From the NCBI RefSeq assembly GCF_014863545.1, contig NZ_CP062260.1, positions 6,531,501 through 6,595,500 of the forward strand: DNA of 64,000 nucleotides, in the 5' to 3' direction. The notes below the pieces were generated by a model. It had not been told where the DNA came from, ran no database searches, and worked only from the letters and a program-made list of their open reading frames with translations. The DNA comes from Paenibacillus sp. JNUCC32 (GTDB taxonomy: Bacteria > Bacillota > Bacilli > Paenibacillales > Paenibacillaceae). A program made the translations under genes and the position numbers. Below, piece after piece: positions 1-8,813 of this stretch. The first letter of the stretch is position 1. The number at the start of each line of letters is the position of its first letter.

Positions 1-1
1 G

Positions 2-2014
2 TATGGCGGGGACTATAACCCCGAGCAATGGGATAAGGCAACGATGGAAGAGGACCTGCGAATGTTCGAGCTGGCGGGCGTCGACGTGGCGACCCTCAAT
101 GTATTCTCCTGGGCCAAAACGCAGCGCGATGAGGAAAGCTATGATTTCGGGTGGCTTGATGAAATTATGGACCGCCTGGCGGAGGAGCAGGTTCACGTCT
201 GTTTGGCAACCAGTACGGGAGCGCACCCGGCTTGGATGGCCAAGAAATACCCGGACATCCTGCGCGTCGATTACGATGGACGCAAACGCAAATTCGGCGG
301 CCGCCATAATTCATGTCCGAACAGCCCGACCTATCGCAAATACTCCGTGCTGATGGCGCGCAAGCTGGCTGAACGGTACAAGGATCACCCGGCGCTGGTC
401 ATCTGGCACGTCTCCAATGAGTATGGCGGGTATTGTTATTGCGACAACTGCGAGCGTCAGTTCCGCGTCTGGCTGAAAGAGCGTTACGGATCGCTGGATA
501 AGCTGAACGCCGCATGGAATACCGGGTTTTGGGGCCATACCTTCTACGAGTGGGACGAGATCGTGGTACCGAATGCGCTCAGCGAGGAATTCGGCGGAAA
601 CCGGTCGTTCTTCCAGGGAATATCGCTGGATTACCGCCGTTTTCAGTCCGACAGCCTGCTGCAATGTTACCGACTGGAAAGAGATGAGCTGAAGAAGGTC
701 ACGCCGGATATTCCGGTCACCACCAATCTGATGGGCTTTTATCCGGAGCTGGATTACTTCGAGTGGGCGAAGCATATGGATGTGGTGTCCTGGGACAACT
801 ATCCCGCGATCGATACGCCGGTGAGCTTTACGGCGATGTCGCATAACCTGATGCGCGGGCTGAGAAGCGGACAGCCGTTCATGCTGATGGAGCAGACTCC
901 GAGCGTTCAGAACTGGTCGCCCTACAACTCCGCGAAGCGTCCCGGTGTCATGCGGCTGTGGAGTTATCAGGCCGTAGCGCACGGCGCGGATACGATCATG
1001 TTCTTCCAGCTCCGCCGTTCCGTGGGGGCGTGCGAGAAATTCCACGGCGCATTGATCGAGCATGTGGGACATGAGCATACCCGGGTCTTCCGGGAGTGCG
1101 CGGAGCTGGGGCATGAGCTGCAGCAGCTCGGAGACAAGCTGCTCGACTCCCGTTCGGACGCCAAGGTAGCGATCATGTATGACTGGGAGAACCGCTGGGC
1201 GCTGGAGCTGTCAAGCGGGCCTTCCAAAGCACTGAACTACGTGGATGAGGTTCATAAATATTATGACGCGCTGTATCAGCAGAATATCCAGACCGATATC
1301 ATCAGCGTCGAAGAGGATCTAAGCAAGTATGATATCGTGATTGCCCCCGTGATGTACATGGTGAAGCCGGGCGTTGCCCAGCGCGTGGAGCGGTTCGTAG
1401 CGCAGGGCGGAACCTTCGTGACCACCTTCTTCAGCGGCATCGTCAATGAGAACGATCTGGTGACCCTCGGAGGTCATCCGGGCGAGCTGCGCAGCGTGAC
1501 CGGCATTTGGGCTGAGGAAATCGATGCATTGCTGCCCGGAATGCAAAATCAGATCGACATGAAGCAGGATTGGGGATCGCTGCGTGGAAGTTATCCATGT
1601 GGAATTTTGTGCGATGTCATCCATGCGGAGACGGCGGAGGTTTTGGCTGAGTACGGATCCGACTTCTACAAAGGCACGCCTGTTTTAACGAAGAATGCGT
1701 TTGGCGAAGGGCAGGCCTATTATGTGGCCAGCAGTCCGGATGCGCAGTTCCTGCAAGGGTTTCTTGCCAATCTGTGCGAAGAACAAGGCGTGAAGCCGCT
1801 GCTGGATACACCACAAGGAGTAGAGGTGGTGGAACGGGTGAAGGACGGAAACTCCTATCTGTTCATATTGAACCACAATGCCGAAGAGATGACGTTTGAT
1901 GCAGGTTCTGCCAATTCATTCGATCTCCTGGGCAGCCGGCAGGTTACGGGCCATGTCACGATTCCGGGAAGGGACGTCATGATTCTGGAACGGGCTGCCG
2001 CCGCCCGGTCTTAA
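2..2014 (+). CDS. Beta-galactosidase, GH42 family (5' end cut by window)
   Basis: The frame is open from the first codon in the window (YGGDYNPEQW, the usual N-terminal motif of GH42), so the true start lies just outside. The protein hydrolyses terminal beta-galactosides in the cytoplasm. The acid/base Glu is in WHVSNEYGG (codon 419-421) and the nucleophile Glu in LMEQTPS (codon 890-892). The cysteines in the NSCPNS and YCYCDNC segments match the structural zinc site of this family. Past the TIM barrel come the trimerisation domain and a small beta domain. A GH36 gene follows 47 bases later on the same strand, so the two probably form an alpha/beta-galactoside operon. No signal peptide can be judged. 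Confidence 0.93.
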   Translation, partial: YGGDYNPEQWDKATMEEDLRMFELAGVDVATLNVFSWAKTQRDEESYDFGWLDEIMDRLAEEQVHVCLATSTGAHPAWMAKKYPDILRVDYDGRKRKFGGRHNSCPNSPTYRKYSVLMARKLAERYKDHPALVIWHVSNEYGGYCYCDNCERQFRVWLKERYGSLDKLNAAWNTGFWGHTFYEWDEIVVPNALSEEFGGNRSFFQGISLDYRRFQSDSLLQCYRLERDELKKVTPDIPVTTNLMGFYPELDYFEWAKHMDVVSWDNYPAIDTPVSFTAMSHNLMRGLRSGQPFMLMEQTPSVQNWSPYNSAKRPGVMRLWSYQAVAHGADTIMFFQLRRSVGACEKFHGALIEHVGHEHTRVFRECAELGHELQQLGDKLLDSRSDAKVAIMYDWENRWALELSSGPSKALNYVDEVHKYYDALYQQNIQTDIISVEEDLSKYDIVIAPVMYMVKPGVAQRVERFVAQGGTFVTTFFSGIVNENDLVTLGGHPGELRSVTGIWAEEIDALLPGMQNQIDMKQDWGSLRGSYPCGILCDVIHAETAEVLAEYGSDFYKGTPVLTKNAFGEGQAYYVASSPDAQFLQGFLANLCEEQGVKPLLDTPQGVEVVERVKDGNSYLFILNHNAEEMTFDAGSANSFDLLGSRQVTGHVTIPGRDVMILERAAAARS

Positions 2015-2061
2015 AGAGAGCAAGGAGATCTTACTCGGACCTTGGTTAGGGGGCAAAAGCA

Positions 2062-4251
2062 GTGAGTATACATTTCCATGAAGATCTGGGGATATTCCAT
2101 CTCCAGAGCGATCGGTCAAGTTATGTGATTGAGCTGGTGCGCGGCGTTTATCCGGCGCATGCCTATTGGGGACGCCGGATTCGCGATAACCGCGTCCTAG
2201 GATTGCTGGAACGGAGGGGAAGAGCATCCTTTTCGCCGACGCCGTTTCGCGAGGATGCTTCCTTCTCCCTGGACAGTTTGCCTCAGGAATACCCGGGCTA
2301 TGGCAGCGGCGATTTTCGGCAGCCTGCATATCAGGTACAGCTGGCTAACGGGACCACGGTCACCGAGGCGGAATATGTCCGTCACCGGATCTACAGCGGC
2401 AAGCCGAAGCTTGAGGGCTTGCCTGCCGTATACACGGAACAGGATGACGAGGCGGATACGCTGGAGCTGGAACTGTTTGATCGGGTAAGCGGTTTGACGA
2501 TTTATTTGTCTTATACGGTCATGAAGGCGTTTGACGCTATTTCCCGCTCCGTATCCTTCCGGAACGACAGCAAGGAGAACATGACGCTGCTGCGTGCCAT
2601 GAGCGCCAGCGTGGATATGGATCACAGCCGTTATGACCTGCTGCATCTCCATGGGGCATGGGCGAGAGAGCGCCATGTGCAGCGCAGAAGACTATCCCCG
2701 GGCATGCAGGGCATCGAGAGCCGCAGGGGGTCAAGCAGCCATAACCACAATCCGTTCCTAGCGCTGCTGTCCGAGGGGGCAGGCGAAGAGTTCGGCGAGG
2801 TGTACGGCTTCAGTCTGGTATACAGCGGCAGCTTCTCCGCACAGGTCGAGGTGGACCAATACGATACGACCCGGGTCACGATGGGATTGAATCCGTTCGA
2901 CTTCACGTGGCTGCTGGAGCCGGGACAGTCATTCCAGACGCCGGAAGCGGTGATGGTCTTCTCGGCGGAGGGCCTCGGCGGCATGTCCAGACGCTATCAT
3001 AAAATGTACCGCACCAGGCTGTGCCGGGGGCAATTCCGGGATGCCACGCGCCCGGTGCTGGTGAACAATTGGGAAGCAACCTACTTCAACTTCAATGCCG
3101 ATAAAATCGAGCAGATTGCAAGCGCGGGACGGGATCTCGGCATCGAGCTGTTCGTGCTGGACGACGGATGGTTCGGCAAGCGCAACGACGATACGACTTC
3201 CCTCGGGGATTGGGTCGTTGACAAGAACAAGCTGCCCGACGGCCTCGAGGATCTCGTGAAGAGGGTACGCGGTCTGGATATGCAGTTCGGCTTGTGGTTT
3301 GAGCCGGAAATGATATCGCCGGACAGCGATCTGTACCGTCAGCATCCCGACTGGTGCCTGCACGTGGAAGGGCGCCGGCGGACGGAAGGGAGACAGCAGC
3401 TGATCCTGGATTTCTCCCGCCAGGAAGTAGGCGACGCGGTGGCCGATATGGTTCGCGGCATCCTGAGAAGCGCCCCGATCACTTACGTGAAATGGGACAT
3501 GAACCGGAACATGACGGAGATCGGATCGGCTGCGCTGCCGCCTGAGCGCCAGCGGGAAACGGCCCATCGCTATATGCTGGGTCTGTACAGGGTAATGGAA
3601 CAGCTGACGACGGAGTTCCCGCATATTTTGTTCGAGAGCTGCTCCGGGGGCGGCGGACGCTACGATCCGGGAATGCTGTATTACATGCCGCAGACGTGGA
3701 CAAGCGATAACTCCGATGCCGTCAGCCGATTGAAGATCCAATACGGAACGAGCCTGGTTTATCCGCTCAGTTCCATGGGAGCGCATGTGTCCGCCGTTCC
3801 GAACCATCAGGTGCACCGGAATACTTCGCTGCGGACGAGAGGACACGCTGCAATGTCGGGCAATTTCGGTTATGAGCTGGACCTGACGGCCTTCAGCGAA
3901 CAGGAGAAGGAGGAGGTCCGCGAGCAGGTAAAGCTGTACAAAGAGATTCGGCATCTCGTGCAGTTCGGGGATTTCTACCGCCTTCGGAACCCGTTCGAAG
4001 GGAATGAAGCGGCCTGGACGATCGTCTCCGAGGATCGATCGGAAGCGGTGCTGTATTATTTCCGCATCTTAAGCGAGGCGAATGAACCGATTCGGTGGCT
4101 GCGTACGATGGGGCTGGATCCGGAAGGGGATTACAAGTGCCTGGAAGACGGGAACATCTACGGCGGAGACCGGCTGATGAACGCCGGCTTGGCCGTTCCG
4201 CCGATGCATGGCGATTTCCAAAGCTTTATCTGGAGATTCGAACGGGTATAA
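2062..4251 (+). CDS. Alpha-galactosidase, GH36 family
   Basis: A 729-residue protein that releases terminal alpha-galactose from melibiose and raffinose-type sugars. The start is GTG, with AGGGGG about 8 bases upstream. The N-terminal beta-sandwich (about 1-320) is followed by the catalytic barrel with VLDDGWFG, the nucleophile Asp479 in YVKWDMNRN and the acid/base Asp549 in TSDNSDAVSR. The C-terminal beta domain closes the protein. Length and motif spacing match bacterial tetrameric GH36 enzymes such as AgaN. No signal peptide is present, so it acts on imported sugar. It is probably co-transcribed with the upstream GH42 gene. A strong hairpin terminator lies about 100 bases downstream. Confidence 0.93.
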   Translation: MSIHFHEDLGIFHLQSDRSSYVIELVRGVYPAHAYWGRRIRDNRVLGLLERRGRASFSPTPFREDASFSLDSLPQEYPGYGSGDFRQPAYQVQLANGTTVTEAEYVRHRIYSGKPKLEGLPAVYTEQDDEADTLELELFDRVSGLTIYLSYTVMKAFDAISRSVSFRNDSKENMTLLRAMSASVDMDHSRYDLLHLHGAWARERHVQRRRLSPGMQGIESRRGSSSHNHNPFLALLSEGAGEEFGEVYGFSLVYSGSFSAQVEVDQYDTTRVTMGLNPFDFTWLLEPGQSFQTPEAVMVFSAEGLGGMSRRYHKMYRTRLCRGQFRDATRPVLVNNWEATYFNFNADKIEQIASAGRDLGIELFVLDDGWFGKRNDDTTSLGDWVVDKNKLPDGLEDLVKRVRGLDMQFGLWFEPEMISPDSDLYRQHPDWCLHVEGRRRTEGRQQLILDFSRQEVGDAVADMVRGILRSAPITYVKWDMNRNMTEIGSAALPPERQRETAHRYMLGLYRVMEQLTTEFPHILFESCSGGGGRYDPGMLYYMPQTWTSDNSDAVSRLKIQYGTSLVYPLSSMGAHVSAVPNHQVHRNTSLRTRGHAAMSGNFGYELDLTAFSEQEKEEVREQVKLYKEIRHLVQFGDFYRLRNPFEGNEAAWTIVSEDRSEAVLYYFRILSEANEPIRWLRTMGLDPEGDYKCLEDGNIYGGDRLMNAGLAVPPMHGDFQSFIWRFERV

Positions 4252-4347
4252 GCTGTTTACTAAAAGCCTGCGGAACCCAACCGCGTCCTGAGCGCGACAT
4301 AATATCAAGGTTGATCCGGCATCAAGTCGAGCTGCGGGAGAAGCCAA

Positions 4348-4382
4348 AAGAACCGCCAGAGAAGCACTCTTTGGCGGTTCTT
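4348..4382. terminator. Bidirectional intrinsic terminator
   Basis: Arms AAGAACCGCCA and TGGCGGTTCTT (4348-4358 and 4372-4382) form an 11-bp stem between the convergent GH36 gene and the minus-strand gene ending at 4406. The flanking T-runs are short. Confidence 0.7.
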
Positions 4383-4405
4383 GCTGTTTCTATAACCGGC
4401 TGCTT

Positions 4406-4747
4406 TCAGATCGCCGTGATGGAATAAATGCCGCGTTCCGTTGTGAGCACCACTTGACGGTCTTGAACCTCCGCAGCCGTTAACCCGTCCAGCCCGATGA
4501 CGAAGGCATTGCTTGGCAGCGGGGCTTCGTGTCCTGCCGTGATGACCACGCCGGGACCGTGCAGCAGAAGAGCGTGGCGATCTCCGTACCCGTCGATGGA
4601 CTGCGCTTGCTGCTGCTGATGTTCAAATCGTTCCAGCCGTAATTCAACCTGGTCTTGATCCTTCTCTTCTTGCTTGGATATGTGCAGCGTGCGGTTGCTA
4701 TTGGATTGAAGCCAGTTCGTAACCTCTTCGATCGATGGATTCATCAT
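4406..4747 (-). CDS. Hypothetical protein, 113 aa
   Basis: I do not recognise the family. The start is the first ATG of an ATG-ATG pair, preceded by GGAAGG five bases upstream on the minus strand; the longer open frame back to 4792 has no ribosome site. The protein is hydrophilic, with a central acidic/Gln-rich stretch (about residues 25-50) and a C-terminal half rich in short beta-type segments ending TTERGIYSITAI. No signal peptide or membrane segment is visible. It is transcribed convergently to the GH36 gene and shares its terminator. It could be a small cytosolic protein of Paenibacillus with no known role. Confidence 0.65.
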   Translation of the reverse strand: MMNPSIEEVTNWLQSNSNRTLHISKQEEKDQDQVELRLERFEHQQQQAQSIDGYGDRHALLLHGPGVVITAGHEAPLPSNAFVIGLDGLTAAEVQDRQVVLTTERGIYSITAI

Positions 4748-4940
4748 GGACACCTTCCTTGATTTTAGGGTGGCTTCAACTAGTCTGTCCACGAAGGGGG
4801 TTCGTTATTTCAATTCGGACCGGGTTTCTCCCGCAGGAAGTCGACGGAAAAATTAACGCAGTTCAAACCCTCTTCTTCGATATTACGTGTTAAGATAGTT
4901 AAAGAATATGGGACAAACGCATGCTACATATGGAGGGTCC

Positions 4941-5843
4941 ATGGGCAAGAAATGGTATTACGTGCTCGCCATCCTGCTCGCAGCCTGCAGCTGGATCGGG
5001 AATGTCTGGTATTACGAAGCCAACCAACTGGGAAGAACCGTATTTCTCGAGCATCATGTGGAGACAAGGGAAGGGGGAGGCCGCGTATTCGACTTGTATT
5101 ATGTGGAGGACAAACAAGCGGATAAGAGGCTGAGCTCCATCCGGATCGAAGGTTACCCTGGACAGATCGTCACGCCCTATCCCCGATATGCGGAGTATCA
5201 GAGGCAGTGCTTAGGAAAAATGATGGTGAACTTAAATGCCCCCGAGCAAAAAGGGACGGTAGAGAAGCTGGAGGAGCCGATTCTTATTCGGGAAGTTACC
5301 GCGCTTTATTCCGACGGAAGCTCGGAGCAAGTGAATGTCGGGGAAATATACGTTTGGCCCGGCGTATATCGTCAGGAAGAGCAAGATCCGATATCGTGGA
5401 CATCCGGCGGATCTTCCTCCGATCATTCGGGATACGACTCCGCTGTTGTGAAGCGTCCGGTACAGTTAACGGCGTTCTCCTCGAAACTGCTGGATATCGC
5501 TCTAGAGGGGCATCTCCGAATCTATGCCGACATTTCAAGTCAAATACCAGGTACCAGCTACCGGTCGCAGCCTTCGGAAGCGCACATCGAGTTAAGAGGC
5601 GAGCCCATCGATGAGATTCAGCTTCCACTTAACATTCATAAAGGGGATTCCATTAGAATCAGCCACCAATTTGATATGCCGTCGCTTGAGAAGAGCTTGC
5701 AGGTTTACCAGCTCCTATTGAAAACGATCTTTATCGAGGAAAGCGGTCGCCAGTGGCATGGAGAAACGGTAATTCCCTATCACCCGAGACCGACAGATCA
5801 AGAATTGTCGGAATTTGTCCGGGATAGCAGGAGGATACCATGA
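4941..5843 (+). CDS. Membrane-anchored protein of unknown function
   Basis: About 300 residues. One hydrophobic segment near the N-terminus (YYVLAILLAACSWIGNVWYY) anchors it, leaving a large extracytoplasmic domain of mostly beta character. I chose the ATG at 4941 because GGAGGG lies just before it, though the spacing is short (3-4 bases). An in-frame ATG at 4908 has no visible ribosome site. The stop codon overlaps the start of the next gene (ATGA), so the two are translationally coupled. No known domain is recognised, and the partner suggests a joint membrane role. Confidence 0.7.
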   Translation: MGKKWYYVLAILLAACSWIGNVWYYEANQLGRTVFLEHHVETREGGGRVFDLYYVEDKQADKRLSSIRIEGYPGQIVTPYPRYAEYQRQCLGKMMVNLNAPEQKGTVEKLEEPILIREVTALYSDGSSEQVNVGEIYVWPGVYRQEEQDPISWTSGGSSSDHSGYDSAVVKRPVQLTAFSSKLLDIALEGHLRIYADISSQIPGTSYRSQPSEAHIELRGEPIDEIQLPLNIHKGDSIRISHQFDMPSLEKSLQVYQLLLKTIFIEESGRQWHGETVIPYHPRPTDQELSEFVRDSRRIP

Positions 5844-6394
5844 GTAGGGCTTACGGGCGTATGGGCTGGGGTCTGTTGTTTGTAATTGTCGACTTTAAGC
5901 TGGACTCGGTGGATATGTTGCCCGATATGCTCGGGTACCTGCTGATCGCTTCGGGACTATGGCGGCTCCAGAAGTTGAACGGATATTTTAAGGCAGGGCA
6001 TCTGTCGGCTTGGCTGCTGATGGCCTGGTCGGTGTTACAATTGTTTTGGTTTACCGAAGCGGGGATAGACGGCTTACCCGTGCAATCCGCGAAGGATGTA
6101 TGGATCCAGCTGCCTGCCCTCTGCTTGCATACCGTATTGATTTACGGAATTTGCAGAGGCGTCCAGGCGCATTTCGCGGGTAACGCGTCCGGACTGGATC
6201 ACAAGGCAAGCTTCCGGCTGGGCTTATTTATGGCGGGACAGCTCCTGTGGCTGATCGTGTACCCATTCGTTTTAAATCTGGATTCGGGCGATATGTTCCT
6301 TGTGTTCTTACTGTGCTCGCTCATCGTAATGGCGGCCGAGATCGCGGTTCTGCTCCTGGTCAGGCTTGCCGTACGGGAATCGACCGAGAATTAG
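5840..6394 (+). CDS. Conserved multi-pass membrane protein, 184 aa
   Basis: The ATG overlaps the preceding stop by four bases, and AGGAGG sits directly upstream at 5829-5834. The sequence holds about five hydrophobic helices (around residues 8-22, 27-42, 53-72, 86-108, 130-175). The pattern DFKLDSVDMLPDMLGYLLIASGLWRL near the start resembles small conserved membrane proteins of Paenibacillus and Bacillus with no assigned function. The role is unknown; it is likely made together with the membrane-anchored protein upstream. Confidence 0.7.
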   Translation: MSRAYGRMGWGLLFVIVDFKLDSVDMLPDMLGYLLIASGLWRLQKLNGYFKAGHLSAWLLMAWSVLQLFWFTEAGIDGLPVQSAKDVWIQLPALCLHTVLIYGICRGVQAHFAGNASGLDHKASFRLGLFMAGQLLWLIVYPFVLNLDSGDMFLVFLLCSLIVMAAEIAVLLLVRLAVRESTEN

Positions 6395-6437
6395 GAATAA
6401 AGCGCTATACCCAGGTTTGTTAACGATTATGAAATAA

Positions 6438-6623
6438 TCATGTTGAACCATTGTCTTTGCTGGGATGATACACGATCGTAACGCCCAGCTGGTTATATAT
6501 TTCTTCGGTGTAGTGGTGATCCGGGCAGTGCTTGATCGTTGCCATGTCTTCTTGCCTGGAGATCAGCTTCTGCTCGCAGTCGGGACAGCGGTCCTGGAAA
6601 AGAAATTTCAGCTTATTCAACAT
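6438..6623 (-). CDS. Small zinc-ribbon-like protein, 61 aa
   Basis: The sequence MLNKLKFLFQDRCPDCEQKL is followed by KHCPDHHY. CPxC plus CPxHH could bind one zinc ion. AAGGAGG lies upstream on the minus strand: the spacing is 12 bases to this ATG, while an in-frame GTG at 6629 has a better spacing of 6, so the start could be two codons longer. The protein ends YHPSKDNGST. It is divergent from the exporter gene that begins at 6746. The function is unknown; small ribbons of this type often bind nucleic acid or partner proteins. Confidence 0.6.
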   Translation of the reverse strand: MLNKLKFLFQDRCPDCEQKLISRQEDMATIKHCPDHHYTEEIYNQLGVTIVYHPSKDNGST

Positions 6624-6745
6624 GATCACCACACACCTCCTTAATTTCCGATACAAATACTTGGGTTTATTATAAATCAACAGCGAGGCACATTCAATAG
6701 CAATGTGCCCCGGCAACGATATCAAATGAACGGAGATCGATCACC

Positions 6746-7540
6746 TTGATAGTGCAACTTGTAGTCATGGTCTTTATAGGTATCATCGGTTCTTTTTTCT
6801 CAGGGCTGCTGGGAATAGGCGGAGCGATCATTAATTTCCCCCTGCTTTTATATGTACCTTCCTGGTTTGGACTGGAGGCCTTCACCTCCAAGGAGGTCGC
6901 GTCCATCAGTATGCTGCAGGTATTTTTTGCTTCCTTGTCAGGCATGCTAACCAATCGGATGAGTTCGCGCGGCGGTGAGTCGTACGTTCACAAGCGATTG
7001 GTCATCCAGATGGGGGCAAGTACCCTGATTGGCAGTCTGATCGGGAGCCTGTCCTCGATGCTCATGACGAGCGGAACGATTAACGTGATTTATGGATTTC
7101 TGGCGGTAATCGCGGTGTTATTGATGATCGTGCCGACCCGGGCATCCATGGAGAACAGATCGGTGAGCGAGGTGACTTACCATGCATGGATTGCAATGGG
7201 AGCTGCCTTTATTGTCGGCGGCATTGCCGGAATCGTCGGGGCCGGCGGCGCCTTTATCCTGATCCCCATTATGCTGACGGTTCTTAAGATCCCGACGCGG
7301 ATCACCATCGCATCCTCGCTCGCGATCGTCTTTCTGTCTGCGGTCGGGGGCGTTATCGGCAAAATCGCCTCGGGCGACATTCCGATTTGGCCGTCCCTGT
7401 TTGCCGTTGCCGGAAGCTTGATGGGTGCCCCCATCGGCGCGATTATCAGCCGCAAGATGAACGTCCGCCTGCTGAGGTACGCCTTGGCTCTTCTCATTGC
7501 AGTGACGGCGGTCAAGATCTGGATCGATATTTTAGGGTAA
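6746..7540 (+). CDS. TauE/SafE family anion exporter
   Basis: A 264-residue membrane protein with the two-fold repeat typical of TauE/SafE (sulfite/sulfoacetate exporter) proteins: GIIGSFFSGLLGIGGAIINFPLLL near the start and AAFIVGGIAGIVGAGGAFILIPIML near residue 160. About eight hydrophobic helices are visible. The start is TTG with GGAG about ten bases upstream; there is no better ATG before the first helix. The substrate cannot be read from the sequence. The aldo/keto reductase gene follows after 50 bases on the same strand and may be co-transcribed. Confidence 0.85.
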   Translation: MIVQLVVMVFIGIIGSFFSGLLGIGGAIINFPLLLYVPSWFGLEAFTSKEVASISMLQVFFASLSGMLTNRMSSRGGESYVHKRLVIQMGASTLIGSLIGSLSSMLMTSGTINVIYGFLAVIAVLLMIVPTRASMENRSVSEVTYHAWIAMGAAFIVGGIAGIVGAGGAFILIPIMLTVLKIPTRITIASSLAIVFLSAVGGVIGKIASGDIPIWPSLFAVAGSLMGAPIGAIISRKMNVRLLRYALALLIAVTAVKIWIDILG

Positions 7541-7590
7541 GTAAAGAGGTAGAACCTTATTCATCATGATGGAAGAGGAGGAGATGAACG

Positions 7591-8496
7591 ATGAAAACCA
7601 ATCGGCTGGGCTCTTCGGAATTGTATGTAAGCGAAATCGGGCTGGGCTGCATGTCGCTGGGTACGGACGAAGGACAAGCGGTGAAGCTTATTCATGAAGC
7701 GTTGGATCGGGGCGTGAATTTTCTGGATACGGCGGATTTATATGATGCAGGCCGCAACGAGGAACTGGTAGGCAAAGCGGTTCAGGGCCGGCGCGAGGAC
7801 GTCATCATCGCCACCAAAGTGGGCAACCGCCGCGTGCCGGGACAGGAGGGCTGGGTATGGGATCCTTCGAAGGACTACATCAAATCAGCCGTTAAGGATA
7901 GTCTGCGCAGGCTGGGTACGGATTATATCGATCTGTACCAGCTTCACGGGGGGACGCTGGATGATCCGATCGAAGAGACGATTGAAGCTTTTGAAGAATT
8001 GAAGCGGGAAGGGTGGATTCGATATTACGGCATATCGTCCATCCGGCCGAACGTCATCCGCGAGTATGTCGCTAAATCCCATATCGTCAGCGTCATGAGC
8101 CAGTACAGCATCCTGGACCGGAGACCGGAGGAAACGGTCCTTGATCTGCTTGAGGAGAACGGAATATCCGCGATTGCCCGGGGTCCCGTTGCCCGCGGCA
8201 TCTTGTCGGACCGAGGACAAGCCAAAGCGGAGAAGGGATACCTGGATTACAGCAAACAAGAGCTGCTCGACGTGCTCAAGAGGCTTGAAGCGTTTGGAAA
8301 AGGCCGGGATTTGTCCCAGCTGGCGATTCGTTATGCTTTGGCCCATGCCGCTGTGGCCTGCACCATTCCCGGGGCGAGCTCGCTTGAACAGCTGCTGCAT
8401 AACCTGGCTGCGGGGGATATGGAAGCTTTATCGCCTCAGGACATCCAATCGATCCAGGCGATCAGCCGCGCCAATCAATATGAGGCGCATCGGTAA
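7591..8496 (+). CDS. Aldo/keto reductase
   Basis: A 301-residue NADPH-dependent oxidoreductase of the (beta/alpha)8 aldo/keto reductase superfamily. The catalytic tetrad is visible: Asp and Tyr in FLDTADLYDAGRNEE, Lys in IIATKVGNR and His in DLYQLHGG. The C-terminal GASSLEQLLHN segment is the NADP phosphate-binding region. The start ATG has GAGGAGGAG upstream. The physiological carbonyl substrate is not predictable. It follows the TauE/SafE gene. Confidence 0.9.
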   Translation: MKTNRLGSSELYVSEIGLGCMSLGTDEGQAVKLIHEALDRGVNFLDTADLYDAGRNEELVGKAVQGRREDVIIATKVGNRRVPGQEGWVWDPSKDYIKSAVKDSLRRLGTDYIDLYQLHGGTLDDPIEETIEAFEELKREGWIRYYGISSIRPNVIREYVAKSHIVSVMSQYSILDRRPEETVLDLLEENGISAIARGPVARGILSDRGQAKAEKGYLDYSKQELLDVLKRLEAFGKGRDLSQLAIRYALAHAAVACTIPGASSLEQLLHNLAAGDMEALSPQDIQSIQAISRANQYEAHR

Positions 8497-8642
8497 CACC
8501 GGGAGCGATAAGCGTGTGAATGGTCTATCCCGTTAATCTTTTGGGGCATGAAATATTTATGGCCTGAAGATTTACGGATGAACCGCATTCCCGCATGTTA
8601 TAATAACTGGATAAGAGCCTGACGTCAGGCGAAATAGTTCAT

Positions 8643-8677
8643 GCCCGCAATCCGCTTTTAGGATCACGGGCTTTTTT
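8643..8677 (+). terminator. Intrinsic terminator
   Basis: GCCCG pairs with CGGGC and ATCC with GGAT (two mismatches between), followed by TTTTTT at 8672-8677. It terminates either the aldo/keto reductase mRNA or a short RNA starting near 8611. Confidence 0.55.
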
Positions 8678-8750
8678 GTACCTTATTTGTACTTTATCAA
8701 TAAATTGGCGTCAAACCTTGGGGAATGTCAAACTTTTTGAAGCGATGGTT

Positions 8751-8789
8751 CGTTCCAAGGAACGTAAACCGCGCGGCTTATGCCATAAT
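8751..8789 (+). promoter_or_regulatory. Probable promoter with overlapping operator-like inverted repeat
   Basis: The inverted repeat CGTTCC-AA-GGAACG (8751-8764) overlaps the position expected for the -35 box of an extended -10 promoter, TGCCATAAT (CATAAT 8784-8789). This sits 25 bases before the ABC ATPase start, so a repressor bound here would block the operon. No matching regulator gene is adjacent. Confidence 0.4.
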
Positions 8790-8813
8790 CGTACATGGTG
8801 AAAGGATTCTAGA

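Larger units (their letters stand above)
8497..8813. other. Intergenic region with promoter-like, palindromic and hairpin elements
   Basis: There is no gene in this 317-base stretch. It holds an extended -10 (TGTTATAAT, 8596-8604), a perfect 14-bp palindrome GCCTGACGTCAGGC (8617-8630), a hairpin with a T6 run (8643-8677), and an inverted repeat over the presumed promoter of the following ABC genes (8751-8764). The hairpin could end the aldo/keto reductase transcript or a short independent RNA. Confidence 0.5.
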
